Source: Reticulitermes speratus (taxonomy: Eukaryota; Arthropoda; Insecta; Blattodea; Rhinotermitidae). Taken from it: a DNA stretch of 64,000 bases. The position numbers and the translations under genes were made by a program. This document shows, one piece after another, positions 53,001-61,430 of the stretch (positions are counted from its first letter, which is position 1; each line of letters starts with the position of its first letter). Under the pieces are notes generated by a model. It did not search any database and was not told the DNA's origin. It worked only from the letters and a program-made list of their open reading frames with translations. The stretch spans positions 26,026,233 through 26,090,232 of the forward strand of contig JAJKFL010000039.1 in NCBI GenBank assembly GCA_021186555.1. The letters are read 5' to 3'.

Positions 53001-54688
53001 CAAAATAAGCACAAACTGAATATCTGTTAAGAAAATGTATGACTTCCCGCTAACCAGGAAGGGATTTACATGATTTAAATTATTTTTTACGATTGGTACA
53101 TGTACTTAAGCAGTTGACCTCGCGTTACATCCCTGTAATTTTTTATTTATCTTCCAAGAATGCTGTTGCTTGAACATTCAAGTATGCAAGCGATATAGAA
53201 GTTGATTGTACTTTTCAAGCGTTTTTGTTATTGTGTCGTTAACCCAAACATACTCTAGGAAATAGCCAGCGTTAAACTACATTATAAAAATAGGCATTGT
53301 GTCATCAACAGTGAGGACTGCGAAAGGAGATAGAATGCCATAAGCATTTGGGTGGTTCGATTTGTGAGAAACCCTGCAGTTATATTGCACTAAGAAAGAC
53401 GACGGCTGAAGGAACGACTTTCTGTAAATTTCTTACAACAGATTAAAAGATAAATCTGAAAAGTAATGTTGGCCATATTAAACTAAGATTCTTTACGATG
53501 GAAGACACACTGAATATTTCTCCATTATTAATAAGGCTCCATATAAAGATACGCATGCCATAGTCTTAAGAACCAAAGTTCACCCATACGTTGGAGAAGA
53601 ATTTGCCATTTTTCTCTTTAAGTCATCCTTATTTTCACATATCTTTTTTCATACCTTCTTCTCCTATTCTTCGTTAAAGCAGTGAATTAAGTTACAGGTT
53701 TATGCATTGAGGTGACAAATTTTCGAGCATATTCGAGTTATTTGTTGAAGTACACGAAAACCACATGTTTCCATGGATATTGTGTGAGAACTACGTAAAA
53801 TACGCACATGTTTGACCGTAAACCGTCTCGTATTATGCACGTAAGTACGTAGTAATAGGATTAAAGGTTTCACGACGGTGTGTTTTCAGATTATAGTTTT
53901 CTTTGTTGCGACATCGTGTGTTGGTGGTTACCACCCTTCCTCTGCGATGTTGGTATCTATCTACATCGCAGTGCTACAAACCAGAGCATCATTATCTGCA
54001 TCAGTACAAGTTCTTGGTATGTGTAACTTATGGCAGTGCACGTGCAGAAATTGCACATTAAGATCGTCAAAAATTGCAGAACACCGTTTGTCTTACGTTT
54101 ACGTAGCACCCAGTAAGACAACGTGGAAATAGTGTCAGGTAGACAGACCTAATGCTTTACCGAGGGCCCAGTACTGTACTCACGAGACTCTCGACTAGAC
54201 CCTATCCTGAGCCAGTTGAATTCAGTCTGCTCCCTTACGCAAACCTCATGAAGCAGTTCAGTTGTTCAGGACTTTCCTAGTCTGTTCCGGATTCCGAAAG
54301 TGTTCTTTATTCACAAGAGCCGCCACTTGACTGTGCCTTCAAGACACTTGAATTCAGTCAACGCCCTCATGCTAATCCTACGGAGCAGAGCCCTGGAGAA
54401 ATTGTTGTTCAATTGGTCAAGATATTCCGAACCTCTTACGGATATTGAAGTTTCATTACCGTATTTATAAGAGCCTTCCACAGGACACTAACCCCATGAA
54501 GCAGAATCAAAGATAAGCTAATAGTCGCTCAGCTGGCCGTTATTTTGAGACTTTTACGAAACTAAAGGATGTTACAGTGTAGCCTACTCACCACTCTTGC
54601 CCACTGCCGGTGCCCCGATAACTGCCACCTTCACCTCCGATAGCGAAGACTTCTTGCGGCGAATCCCGCGGATAGCGTTCGAGGTCAT
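27032..54688 (-). CDS. Ras-like small GTPase (RERG/RASL-like) with altered switch residues, complete
   Basis: Five exons on - (54688-54592, 35125-35069, 30232-30159, 29549-29357, 27252-27032) join at GT/AG borders into 642 nt, or 213 residues. It starts [16 protein letters not shown]1 is GAPAVGKS (residues 25-32), then [15 protein letters not shown] (switch I), EILDTCPK (69-76, in place of DTAGQ), [24 protein letters not shown] (126-129) and [11 protein letters not shown]. The tail is [20 protein letters not shown] and ends SDSALPKD without a CAAX box, so no prenylation is expected. With Ras numbering (offset 15 up to Q61), T35 is Gln, G12 Pro, G60 Pro and Q61 Lys. Nucleotide binding looks possible but ordinary GTP hydrolysis and effector switching are doubtful. 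The very conserved flanks argue for function. I recall a one-to-one insect family with these same motifs; the RERG/RASL name is by similarity only. Confidence 0.92.
27770..29080 (+). pseudogene. Decayed LINE reverse transcriptase (craniofacial-development-protein-2-like family)
   Basis: Fragments in changing frames follow the order of one LINE ORF. About 27910-28000 gives LENLD..., about 28000-28120 a [15 protein letters not shown]-like stretch and about 28285-28320 [14 protein letters not shown]. About 28470-28570 gives [20 protein letters not shown], then [12 protein letters not shown]. About 28740 has HYGGFQCNR and about 28870-29060 follow the MCLNE...PIRNGLKQGDALSPLLFNFALEYAI pattern. Many stops make it a fossil. 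It lies in intron 4 of the GTPase gene in antisense orientation to it. Confidence 0.75.
29357..29549 (-). CDS. Ras-like GTPase exon 4 (G4 region)
   Basis: The acceptor CATGTTACAG is followed by [47 protein letters not shown] and [11 protein letters not shown] plus the first base of Gly. The donor is GTACAA. The NKxD motif for guanine recognition is intact. Confidence 0.93.
29869..29911 (+). ncRNA. Hammerhead-like motif, second subfamily (minimal stem III)
   Basis: TACC (stem I) precedes CTGAAGA (29873-29879), then a 5-bp stem II (GGAGG/CCTCC with an 8-nt loop), GAAA (29900-29903), CG, TC and GGTA, which pairs with TACC. A diverged relative lies at 55087-55125. The stem III is almost absent, as in some Penelope-like hammerheads; function is unproven. 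It lies in intron 3 of the GTPase gene. Confidence 0.5.
30159..30232 (-). CDS. Ras-like GTPase exon 3 (G3 region)
   Basis: The acceptor TTTTGTGCAG is followed by [20 protein letters not shown] and DTCPK (with the first base of Glu from exon 2), then a GTAAGG donor. It carries the second switch, where DTAGQ of Ras is DTCPK. Confidence 0.92.
30350..30425 (-). pseudogene. Tiny LINE C-terminal fragment
   Basis: The - strand reads [17 protein letters not shown], matching the ELHDLYSSPNIVRVIKSRRM segment of insect LINE reverse transcriptases. Only about 25 residues remain. Confidence 0.5.
31143..31494. mobile_element. pogo/Tigger-like short TIR element (352 bp)
   Basis: The left end CAGTCACTCCGCGACTTGCG and the right end GCGTAAGTCCCGGAGTGTGTG are near inverses, each flanked by TA (31141-31142 and 31495-31496). 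There is no coding capacity. The termini resemble those of the elements at 52244 and 62555, so one transposase may have moved all three. It lies in intron 2 of the GTPase gene. Confidence 0.65.
32185..32257. repeat. Tandem duplication of a CGATACGAT-containing unit
   Basis: GACGGGCCGATACGATACGA...CTCGGCAT occurs twice head to tail (34 and about 39 bp). The second copy has one extra CGATA. Confidence 0.7.
32260..35068. other. Remainder of GTPase intron 2
   Basis: No exon or clear element is visible on either strand. An 11-base G run lies at 34712-34722. Confidence 0.4.
35069..35125 (-). CDS. Ras-like GTPase exon 2 (57-nt micro-exon, switch I)
   Basis: The acceptor reads GTGTTACAG on -, and the 57 bases supply the rest of an Ala codon and [18 protein letters not shown] plus one base, before a GTTAGT donor. 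Both split codons complete correctly (GCA and GAA), which supports this small exon although it is too short to stand out by itself. Confidence 0.9.
36190..36430 (+). pseudogene. LINE C-terminal fragment
   Basis: The + strand reads [13 protein letters not shown] near 36206-36245 and, further on, [12 protein letters not shown] in the position of the WMELAQDR..W ending. Both are C-terminal hallmarks of insect LINE reverse transcriptases. It is short and broken, and lies in GTPase intron 1. Confidence 0.6.
36844..37010. mobile_element. hAT-like MITE, 167 bp, with 8-bp target duplication
   Basis: The element starts CAGGAGTGTACAAA and ends GTGCACGCCTG, short terminal inverted repeats of the hAT type. 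ATTTAAGC (36836-36843) and ATTTAAAC (37011-37018) form an 8-bp target duplication with one difference. A second member of exactly the same length lies at 46714-46880. Confidence 0.75.
38030..38400 (+). repeat. Dispersed repeat with a remembered reading frame, type unknown
   Basis: One + frame reads, with stops, segments such as [22 protein letters not shown] and HTQN, continuing past a (CA)n run at 38263-38282. I recall near-identical segments repeated in cockroach and termite gene predictions, but cannot confirm this here. Its nature (LINE part, satellite or other) is not known to me. Confidence 0.35.
38641..38672 (+). mobile_element. Solo mariner-like terminal repeat
   Basis: TACGAGGTGTGGCTATAAAG followed by TATCCGGAAC matches the start of many insect mariner elements (CGAGGTGTGGCTA..AAGTA.CCGG). 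No matching opposite end or transposase is seen nearby. Confidence 0.45.
39634..39654 (+). repeat. 21-base G tract
   Basis: Twenty-one consecutive G residues follow a short AT-rich stretch in GTPase intron 1. The exact length is uncertain for technical reasons. Confidence 0.75.
40490..40775 (+). mobile_element. Full-length tRNA-derived SINE
   Basis: The head GGGATGGCGTAGTCGGTATA and a B-box-like GGGATTCGAACCCC at about 40548-40561 mark the tRNA-like part. The body shares ACCCATCCAAACCGGCCCTG, GGTAAACCGGCCGGGGCGTG and the CCTTTACCTTTAAAGA end with the copy at 18405-18688. The 137-residue open frame over this stretch is read-through of the SINE, not a gene. Confidence 0.75.
43160..43220. repeat. 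(TAC)n microsatellite
   Basis: About twenty TAC trinucleotides run up to the head of the SINE copy at 43228. A similar tract is at 49997-50054. Confidence 0.9.
43228..43500 (+). mobile_element. Diverged tRNA-derived SINE copy
   Basis: AGCCTCGGTAGCGTATTCAA forms a diverged head. GGGCCCATCCAGCCTCCTAC, GGGGGTAAAGCGGCCGATGC, GTTGGAGCTGTACCTCTG and an ACCTTACCTG end align in order with the SINE at 40490-40775. Confidence 0.65.
44815..44960. repeat. Unidentified dispersed repeat
   Basis: ATGGAGCAGAGTCCTTGAGA, CGCCTTTTAGGGAACCCGAA and CCGTACTCGGAAGAGCCCG have diverged counterparts at about 54360-54480 and 63640-63715 (CTTTTATGGAACCC). No coding or terminal structure is visible. Confidence 0.35.
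46084..46121 (-). ncRNA. Hammerhead ribozyme-like motif, left arm of second palindrome
   Basis: This is the mirror copy of 46505-46542 on the - strand, with the same core and stems. Confidence 0.65.
46505..46542 (+). ncRNA. Hammerhead ribozyme-like motif, right arm of second palindrome
   Basis: Stem I CCC (46505-46507) precedes CTGAAGA (46508-46514), stem II GGACC-TA-GGTCC (46516-46527), GAAA (46528-46531), the 2-bp stem III and TA (46538-46539), then GGG. Compared with 22108-22147, two stem II base pairs have changed on both sides (A-T to G-C and T-A to A-T) while the core is kept, which supports selection on the RNA fold. Confidence 0.7.
46714..46880. mobile_element. Second 167-bp hAT-like MITE of the 36844 family
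   Basis: It shares GCGCCAGAAGGGTGACTTGA, AAGCAAGTTC, TTAGGCGCCACCGT and the GTGCACCCGTG end with the element at 36844-37010 and has the same length. No clear target duplication remains. Confidence 0.65.
47977..48229 (+). mobile_element. Different tRNA-derived SINE with poly(A) tail and 11-bp target duplication
   Basis: AATTAATAGCT at 47966-47976 is repeated at 48228-48238 right after an A-rich tail. The head contains an A box (TTGCTCGGTCTAAGGCG, about 47991-48007) and a B box (GGTTTGAATCCCG, about 48042-48054). A tail of about ten A residues implies L1-type target-primed mobilisation, unlike the CTTTACC-ended SINE family in this window. Confidence 0.85.
49997..50054. repeat. (CTA)n microsatellite
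   Basis: About a dozen CTA units end in an irregular TATTACTTCTACTACTGCTG stretch in GTPase intron 1. Confidence 0.85.
50498..51995. repeat. 62-bp minisatellite, about 24 copies
   Basis: Units begin ACCCTGTTATAGCGTAACTG and recur every 62 bp from 50561 to 51988, with only two 63-bp units (50498 and 51863, each with one extra C). Copies differ at a few fixed sites: TTATAG/TTAGAG/TTGTAG, TAACTG/TGAATG, CAGACTT/CATACTT, TTTATT/TTTGTT. The variants recur every four to five units (50747, 51057, 51367), a sign of higher-order expansion. Each unit holds GTTCATGTGAAC, an inverted repeat with 5-bp arms. It lies in intron 1 of the Ras-like GTPase gene. Confidence 0.95.
52244..52962. mobile_element. 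pogo/Tigger-like TIR element, about 0.72 kb
   Basis: The left end CAGTCATCCTCCGAAGTTAC and the right end GACGTAAGTCGGGGGATGA are near inverses. TA precedes the left end at 52242-52243; the right TA has drifted. A 74-residue - strand frame (52401-52625) inside shows no sure transposase motif. The termini resemble those at 31143 and 62555. Confidence 0.6.
52963..54591. other. Last part of GTPase intron 1 before exon 1
   Basis: No exon or clear element. Around 54150-54520 are diverged stretches of the dispersed repeat also seen at 44815-44960. Confidence 0.35.
54592..54688 (-). CDS. Ras-like GTPase exon 1 (P-loop)
   Basis: On - the ATG at 54688-54686 opens [20 protein letters not shown] then [12 protein letters not shown] and one base of the next codon, followed by a GTGAGT donor. 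The surrounding stretch is CpG-richer than its neighbours, as expected near a promoter. Confidence 0.9.
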
Positions 54689-56004
54689 GTTCGCCGATTC
54701 ATATGTGCCCCTTTAGGGTCATCCGGTGCCCCTCTGAGGCGATGGACGGATTTCTCTTTGGCACACGAAGAGTGAATCTGGCGTCCTGATAAAATTAGAT
54801 AAAAACACGGTATGAGTTTGACTGGAACCTGCCGACAACTTGTTTGACTTGATGGTTCAGTTCAGACCTTGCACTTGGAGCCAATAATGTTGATGCCCGC
54901 ATTTTGCGTCAGTGTACAAACACAGGCAAATCGATAATGTGTTCGCGAAAGTTGAGGCTCTCGCAGCAGTACTGACGAAAATAAAGTCCAGTGGGACATG
55001 ACGTCGTGTAGGTTGGTAAATGGTAGACTTGTCGGAGGAGCTTGCGGCCTTCGCCATCAGGCGGCTGCAAGAAGAGCGTAGTACTGCCGTGAATATGGCG
55101 GCCTAGGCTCTTCCGAAACGTCGACAAATCTGCCAAAATACACAGCGTGGCGTCCCAGAAGACTTGAATGTTCCGGCAGTGTGATTCCCGCTTTGTTTGC
55201 CCGTTACACCGTAATCGTGTTGACCGTGCTTCTACTTTAGGTATGTTTAACATGCACGACATTTCGGGAGTTGTCTGCATTTCTGTCTACAGATGACTGT
55301 ATCTCGGTATACAGATATATTTCATTTATTATCTGCTAGTATAAAGCTCGTTGAAATGTCAACAGGAGAAGTTGGTTATTTCGATCTAGCTACACAATTC
55401 AGAGATAGCCATATTACTGATCCACTTTATACACGTACACTATGGCAGTTGAGAGTCATTTGAAATTCCGATTTCACTGAATATGCACATATGTAACTTT
55501 CTTCGACAAGTTTCGGGATCGTAGTATTGAGTGAAGCACAAGTACCTTTCACTTTGTTCATCTTTGCTACCTTGTGCACGTGTTATTTCTACTAACAAGT
55601 CTTGATTGCTACGTAACGATAGAATGGTAAACGTCTGCTGATTGAACAAAAACACACAACGTTACGGCGAATATATTTACCAAACCAAGTCCTTTAAAAA
55701 AGGCACCAAAAAATTATATTTTTATAACTCTTTTAGCTCCTTCAGTCCTTGGTTTATTTCAGCTTTTCTTTAATATGCTTTAAAATATTTATTACAGCGA
55801 GCCAATCCAAGTAAGGTTAAGCCCGAACTAATCCTTTTTTTGTCCTTTTAGTTCTTGACGGTAAATATTTTTACCCCCTGTGTGTTCTAATAATGTGTTA
55901 ATGAGCCTGAAAACAAATGACAACGCGTGGACTAACCCTATATATTTCTTAAATCTTACGGACACGGGCATTACTGTGTTCTGTGATAAGTTTAATATCA
56001 TACG
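54689..56004 (-). promoter_or_regulatory. Presumed promoter and 5' UTR of the Ras-like GTPase gene
   Basis: By position the promoter should lie between the ATG at 54688 and the minisatellite at 56005. The first 70 bp upstream of the ATG are GC-richer. A degenerate hammerhead-like Penelope remnant (GGCGGCCTAGGCTCTTCCGA then AACGTCGACA, about 55087-55125, +) lies within it. An additional 5' UTR exon cannot be excluded. Confidence 0.3.
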
Positions 56005-57613
56005 TGGCACTCAGCAGTGCAGTCAGGTTTACACTTGTATTTGGCACTCAGCAGTGCAGTCAAGTTTACACTTGTACTTGGCACTCAGCAGTGCAGTCAG
56101 GTTTACACTTGTACTTGGCACTCAGCAGTGCAGTCAAGTTTACACTCGTACTTGATACTCAGCAGTGCAGTCAGGTTTACACTCGTACTTGACACTCAGC
56201 AGTGCAGTCAGGTTTACACTTGTACTTGGCACTCAGCAGTGCAGTCAAGTTTACACTTGTACTTGGCACTCAGCAGTGCAGTCAGGTTTACACTTGTATT
56301 TGGCACTCAGCAGTGTAGTCAAGTTTACACTTGTACTTGGCACTCAGCAGTGCAGTCAGATTTACACTCGTACTTGGCACTCAGCAGTGCAGTCAGGTTT
56401 ACACTCGTACTTGGCACTCAGCAGTGCAGTCAGGTTTACACTCGTACTTGATACTCAGCAGTGCAGTCAGGTTTACACTCGTACTTGACACTCAGCAGTG
56501 CAGTCAGGTTTACACTCGTACTTGGGACTCAGCAGTGCAGTCAGGTTTGCACTCGTACTTTGCACTCACCAGTGCAGTCAGGTTGACACTCGTACTTGGC
56601 ACTCAGCAATGCAGTCAGATTTACACTCGTACTTGGCACTCAGCAGTACAGTCAGGTTTACACTCGTACTTGGCACTCAGCAGTGCAGTCAGGTTTACAC
56701 TCGTACTTGATACTCAGCAGTGCAGTCAGGTTTACACTCGTACTTGACACTCAGCAGTGCAGTCAGGTTTACACTCGTACTTAGCACTCAGCAGTGCAGT
56801 CAGATGTACACTCGTACTTGGCACTCAGCAGTGCAGTCAGGTTTACACTCGTATTTGGCACTCAGCAGTGCAGTCAGGTTTACACTCGTACTTGGCACTC
56901 AGCAGTGCAGTCAGGTTTACACTTGTATTTGGCACTCAGCAGTGCAGTCAAGTTTACACTTGTACTTGGCACTCAGCAGTGCAGTCAGGTTTACACTCGT
57001 ACTTGGCACTCAGCAGTGCAGTCAGGTTTACACTCGTACTTGGCACTCAGCAGTGCAGTCAGGTTTACACTCGTACTTGACACCCAGCAGTGCAGTCAGG
57101 TTTACACTTGTACTTGGCACTCAGCAGTGCAGTCAGGTTTACACTTGTACTTGGCACTCAGCAGTGCAGTCAAGTTTACACTTGTACTTGGCACTCAGCA
57201 GTGCAGTCAGGTTTACACTTGTCCTTGGCACTCAGCAGTGCAGTCAGATTTACACTTGTACTTGGCACTCAGCAGTGCAGTCAAGTTTACACTTGTACTT
57301 GGCACTCAGCAGTGCAGTCAAGTTTACACTTGTACTTGGCACTCAGCAGTGCAGTCAGGTTTGCAGTTGTATTTGGCACTCAGCAGTGCAGTCAAGTTTA
57401 CACTTGTACTTGGCACTCAGCAGTGCAGTCAGGTTTACACTTGTACTTGGCACTCAGCAGTGCAATCAGGTTTACGCTCGTACTTGGCACTCAGCAGTGC
57501 AGTCAAGTTTACGCACGTACTTGGCACTCAGCAGTGCAGTCAAGTTTATGCACGTACTTGGCACTCAGCAGTGCAGTCAGGTTTATGCACGTACTTTGAA
57601 CTCGGCGTGCAGT
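56005..57613. repeat. 37-bp minisatellite, 43 copies without net indel
   Basis: Units begin TTGGCACTCAGCAGTGCAGT and continue CAGGTTTACACTCGTAC. Unit starts checked at 56041, 56078, 56374, 56744, 57114, 57484 and 57558 all fall on exact multiples of 37 from 56004. Each unit has a perfect hairpin (GCACT, loop CAGC, AGTGC). Because 37 is not a multiple of three and the unit has no + strand stop, all three + frames stay open over long stretches (up to about 315 codons). This is a property of the repeat, not evidence of a protein. A variant pair TTGATAC/TTGACAC recurs at 56152/56189, 56448/56485 and 56707/56744, showing expansion in blocks of 7-8 units. The array lies about 1.3 kb upstream of the GTPase start codon. 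Confidence 0.95.
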
Positions 57614-58290
57614 CTACTGCTGTCGACCAAACCGCAAATGACCCCTCTAGTGGTGTGATTATCCAGCACTTGAACATCCTGGCTTTCATTTTCTGTTTAT
57701 TGACGGTATCAGGATCGTATCTCGTGTTGTATAGCGTCTAATGGTGGTACAGGCAGTGTATAATCATTTGGAACGAAAGTATGAGGGTGCGATCTTGGCC
57801 TAATTTGATGTACCATCCAGGAATTATTCTAACTGGACTGAGGAAAAACAGGAAAAGCCACGAGCTAGCCCGTCTCCGTCCCGGGCTTCAACCCTGAATA
57901 TGGAGCTGGAATGTTTTCCACCGCGACCTTCGGACTGTTTAGTAATTGGAACATTATAAGATTCCGAAACCAACACCGTAGTTGGCATCTGCGAATGCAG
58001 GGCGGTTGTCGATGTCCAAACGTCGGTGGAGTGAACTGCTTGCTGTAGGGAAGCTTCTCAAGACAGGAAAGCGCATGAGTATGCCAGGAGACTTAAATAT
58101 GTATTGGAAACGTTCAAATCTGTGTGGGAAACACTGTAAGTTTTTACTCGAAGCGTTAATGTAGGTCTTACTGTTCACAAAACGAGTAAACCGTTATTTA
58201 AAATGTCCGTAAAATTAAATCTGTGTGTAAATGTTGTAAGTGATCGTTAAATTACCTTAGGATAGAAATCAAATTTTGAATAGACATTCA
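57614..58290. other. Stretch right of the 37-bp array
   Basis: No supported gene. A + strand frame running out of the array ends at 57741 and has no domain similarity. Confidence 0.35.
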
Positions 58291-58294
58291 AATC

Positions 58295-58370
58295 CAGTGT
58301 TTCTCAGCCTTTTTGAGCCATGACCTAGATAAGGCTGACGCTTTTTATCGCGACCTCAGAAGTCAGAAAT
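58295..58370 (+). mobile_element. hAT-type terminal inverted repeat (one end)
   Basis: CAGTGTTTCTCAGCCTTTTT then GAGCCATGACC and, later, ATCGCGACCTCAGAAG match the start of widespread hAT elements (CAGTG.TTCTCA.CCTTTTT...GCGACC). The other end is not found nearby, so it is a truncated copy. Confidence 0.55.
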
Positions 58371-59009
58371 AAAGATGGGTGTAAACAGGAAAACGAAACG
58401 GTATAACGAATGTGGCATTTTAATGATTTGATGAAATGAGGATATATACACATACATACTTCTGCATGAGCCTGTGTTTAATAGTTACTGTGTGTGCTCT
58501 TAACGCTCTTATATCTACAGTTGGGCTTCATGTGAAAAATATGAATTTTTCCGTGTTCTGTGCGGTATTCCTCAGAGGGAGAAAATCTTGCCAGCTGTGC
58601 GACAACTTCGGCGAAAAAGCAATATAAATTTTGTTTGGCCTTTCGATAATTTTTTTTGTCGAGAGGTTGGCAATCCTGGTAGTGAAAGGTCTATGTCATT
58701 TTTTAGAACGCGACGGTTACGTTGACATTTCTGCAGTATCAATACAAGTGATTAAATTTATGAAAACTACTGCTTTTAATACAATTATCTAAGCTGTGTA
58801 TTTTAATGTTTTTAATATGTAGGGTGTTTTTTTTTCCTACTTGACCGATAAACGCTGACCCGACGCTCTAATCAGTTTAATAACTTTCTGAAGGTTATCA
58901 CTACCATCGTTTGTCTAGCTCCCGTCATCGACTGTTAAACCTCCGCGACACGTGGCGTGCGACGCAACGCTTGCAGAGCGTCGGACGGAGCGTTGGGCCG
59001 GCGCTTATC

Positions 59010-59240
59010 GGTGAAGCAGGAATAGAACATTCTATATAATCTTGATTATCTAGTTTCGGCTTATACGACTCCAGTTTTTGTAAAGTTGAGATCTCAGCTA
59101 TCTGAAAAAGTATCATTTTGATGTATTGTATTTAATTATCTTTCCTAATGTATTTTTAATTGCTTGATGATGACTTTTCACTACAGCCGAAACATGTAGC
59201 AAGCAATAAAACTGATATAAATTCAGTTGTAGTTGACGGT
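59010..59240 (+). mobile_element. Penelope-like terminal-repeat fragment with hammerhead remnant
   Basis: TTGC (stem I, 59160-59163), a one-base variant of the core (TTGATGA), GAAA (59189-59192), CATG, TA and GCAA (59199-59202) occur in family order. AATAAAACTGATATAAATTC follows the motif. Stem II is decayed. Borders of the fragment are uncertain. Confidence 0.45.
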
Positions 59241-59342
59241 TTGTACTTTTCTTGTACTACCCATATCCCCATTCATACTAATTTTCCTTTCATGACACTT
59301 ATCGGTTAGACCGCCCAAATAATTTCTGGCGAGAAGTACAAG

Positions 59343-59475
59343 TTATGAAGTTAGCCAGTAGATGCGCAATTTTATCAGTTGTATTACTTTCTCACTTTGA
59401 GGTCCAAGTATTCTCCTCATCACTTTTTTCTCAAACACCACCAGTCTATCAGCTCTGAATATGAGACACCAAGTT
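59343..59475 (-). pseudogene. LINE C-terminal fragment
   Basis: The - strand reads KRYGETWCLIFRADRLVVFE then KKVMRRILGPQSEK, matching the YGCETW.L......L.VFENRVLRRIFGPKRD segment of insect LINE reverse transcriptases. Confidence 0.65.
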
Positions 59476-59559
59476 TCACCATATCTTTTAAACAGTAACA
59501 GATATATTATGGTTTTGTGTGATAGCATTCTTTCCCTGAATTTAATGTACTCTTAATTT

Positions 59560-61430
59560 TTTTCTTCGTGAACGTGTTTTTAATGTGTTACTATCCACAG
59601 GTATTTGCAATTACTCGCGTTTAATTCTTAGTCTTACCTTTTATTAACAAATGTCCTCCTGTTGCATTGTCTGGCGAGGTTCAACTGTGACATGAATCTG
59701 CTTTTGCATGCACGACACAGCCGGCAGCATTCGAACGCGATGTCCGGATCAGACAGGAGCCGTCATCTCACTGAGCGACCGACAAGTCTCGTGTTGAAGT
59801 GTACAAGGCAGGCCGTGGCTAGCAGACAGTAGCAGCCTCTAAAAATACTGTGCTCGTACAGTCAGAGAAGGCATCACGTGAGGTCTGATTCTTATGCTCC
59901 ATCAACCTTAGTGTTGTCTAGCAAGGAATGATACGCGCTGCTGCGTGTTTCATATTTACAGTTCCTCTAAAGCAAGTGGATTTGCTCTAGAATGTGTTCT
60001 CAGAAAAGTGACACACACGCAGCACAGTGTCTTGATTCAAATGGTTACGTATGATGACAATCCAGTTTGTTAAATGTCCATTCAGGAGAAGCAGAGCGTA
60101 ACAGACGTCCTTACAGATGGGCGGGCGTTGTAATTATTATAAGAGAAACCCATGTAAAAGCGTGACTAAACTAAGACCTTACTTGCAGGATCGACACCGG
60201 TAATACGGAAGACTACCAATAGACACGATACCGAGCCGGTTCTGTCCGTCTCCCATTCTTACGTGTGTGATTCCAAAGAAACAGTCCAATTCCCGGGCCC
60301 GTGTAAAAGATTTGTAACACGGAACATATGACGGTGAAGTTTCGTTAAATCTGCGTCCAAACACCAAGCTGTTGGACCATGTGAACTCCATGTAATGTGT
60401 ATTTTTGTAAGTTGTAAAATGGCGGCCGTGTGAAAATATTACTTAACTGTGGGTTTTGTGGTGGTAATCATTGGAGTTAAGCATGTGGAGCCGGTGCAGA
60501 TATGACCATAAACATATCTGTATATTTTGTGTAAGTATTGTAGGCCAAGTCAACTGTTACAATCATGTCGACGATTCGAAAATCTTAGGCTGTATCCGAC
60601 AAGTAAACTTTACCGAAATCTGTGCTTGAAGAATAAGCTTTTCACAAAATTGCAATGAAACAACTGTAATAATACTAGTGGTTATGTAAAACTAGAAATC
60701 TGGGAAGTAGGAAGCAGTCGTGATGAGCCATGTCCGGAATTTCTTCTGGACTCACGTGATGCCGTGCCTTCAGTATTAACACGCTTTGCTGTGTGATGAG
60801 TTTTCTCGTAATATTTTATTTGCCATAGGCTACGTTTTGTGTATTTTTGCGAACACTTTCTTTTTCTCAGGAATTTGTTTACGCTTTCTTTACATTTGTG
60901 AACACGATTTTTAGACAGCTTAGCATCCCTGCGGAGCTCCTGGTAAAATCGTTCCACCAGGCTTTACGGATGCAATAACTTGAGAAGTGCTAAACGGATT
61001 TTTGTGATATTTAATATTGGCGATTTTTTGCGATAAATTGACAGGTCTTTTCAGTTTTTGTTTAGATGGGACAATTTTAACGACCACTTTACGTGAAAAC
61101 CTACGTGTGTGTGTACGTGCATGTCGAGCGTAACTCTCTATAGCTATATCTGTCGGAGCGAAACGTGTCTCGTAAAACGTTTTAGAGAGGAATGAAAAAC
61201 ATGTTTTATGCCATGCCCATTTATTGCGCAAGTCTTACGTTTTTCAAGTTAAACGAAAGTGACGCTGTGCGTTCATTTACTCTTTTATTGAATAGTCAGC
61301 ATTAGTCTTCCGAAATCATACCATTTGCAAAACATAAAGTCTTCATGGGGATTAGACTGCGCTGATAACATATTTTTTATTCTTTCTATTACATACGACT
61401 TTGTAGCATACGGGGGCATATTCCAAAATT
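59560..61430. other. Gene-free stretch
   Basis: Neither strand shows a host exon or intact element. Two - strand frames of 91 and 103 codons (60682-60957, 60920-61231) are basic in composition but have no domain I can name and overlap each other. Confidence 0.35.

Noticed and set aside
56005-57613. CRISPR-like array
   Set aside because: Units are contiguous with no unique spacers, and the window is a eukaryotic genome.
56005-57741. Long + strand open frames of 312-315 codons over the 37-bp array as a repetitive secreted or structural protein gene
   Set aside because: All three frames are equally open because the unit has no stop and 37 is not a multiple of three. Substitutions show no codon pattern, and the frames close where the array ends.
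60682-61231. Two basic - strand frames that might encode a small protein
   Set aside because: They overlap each other, show no family motif and sit in repeat-rich DNA.
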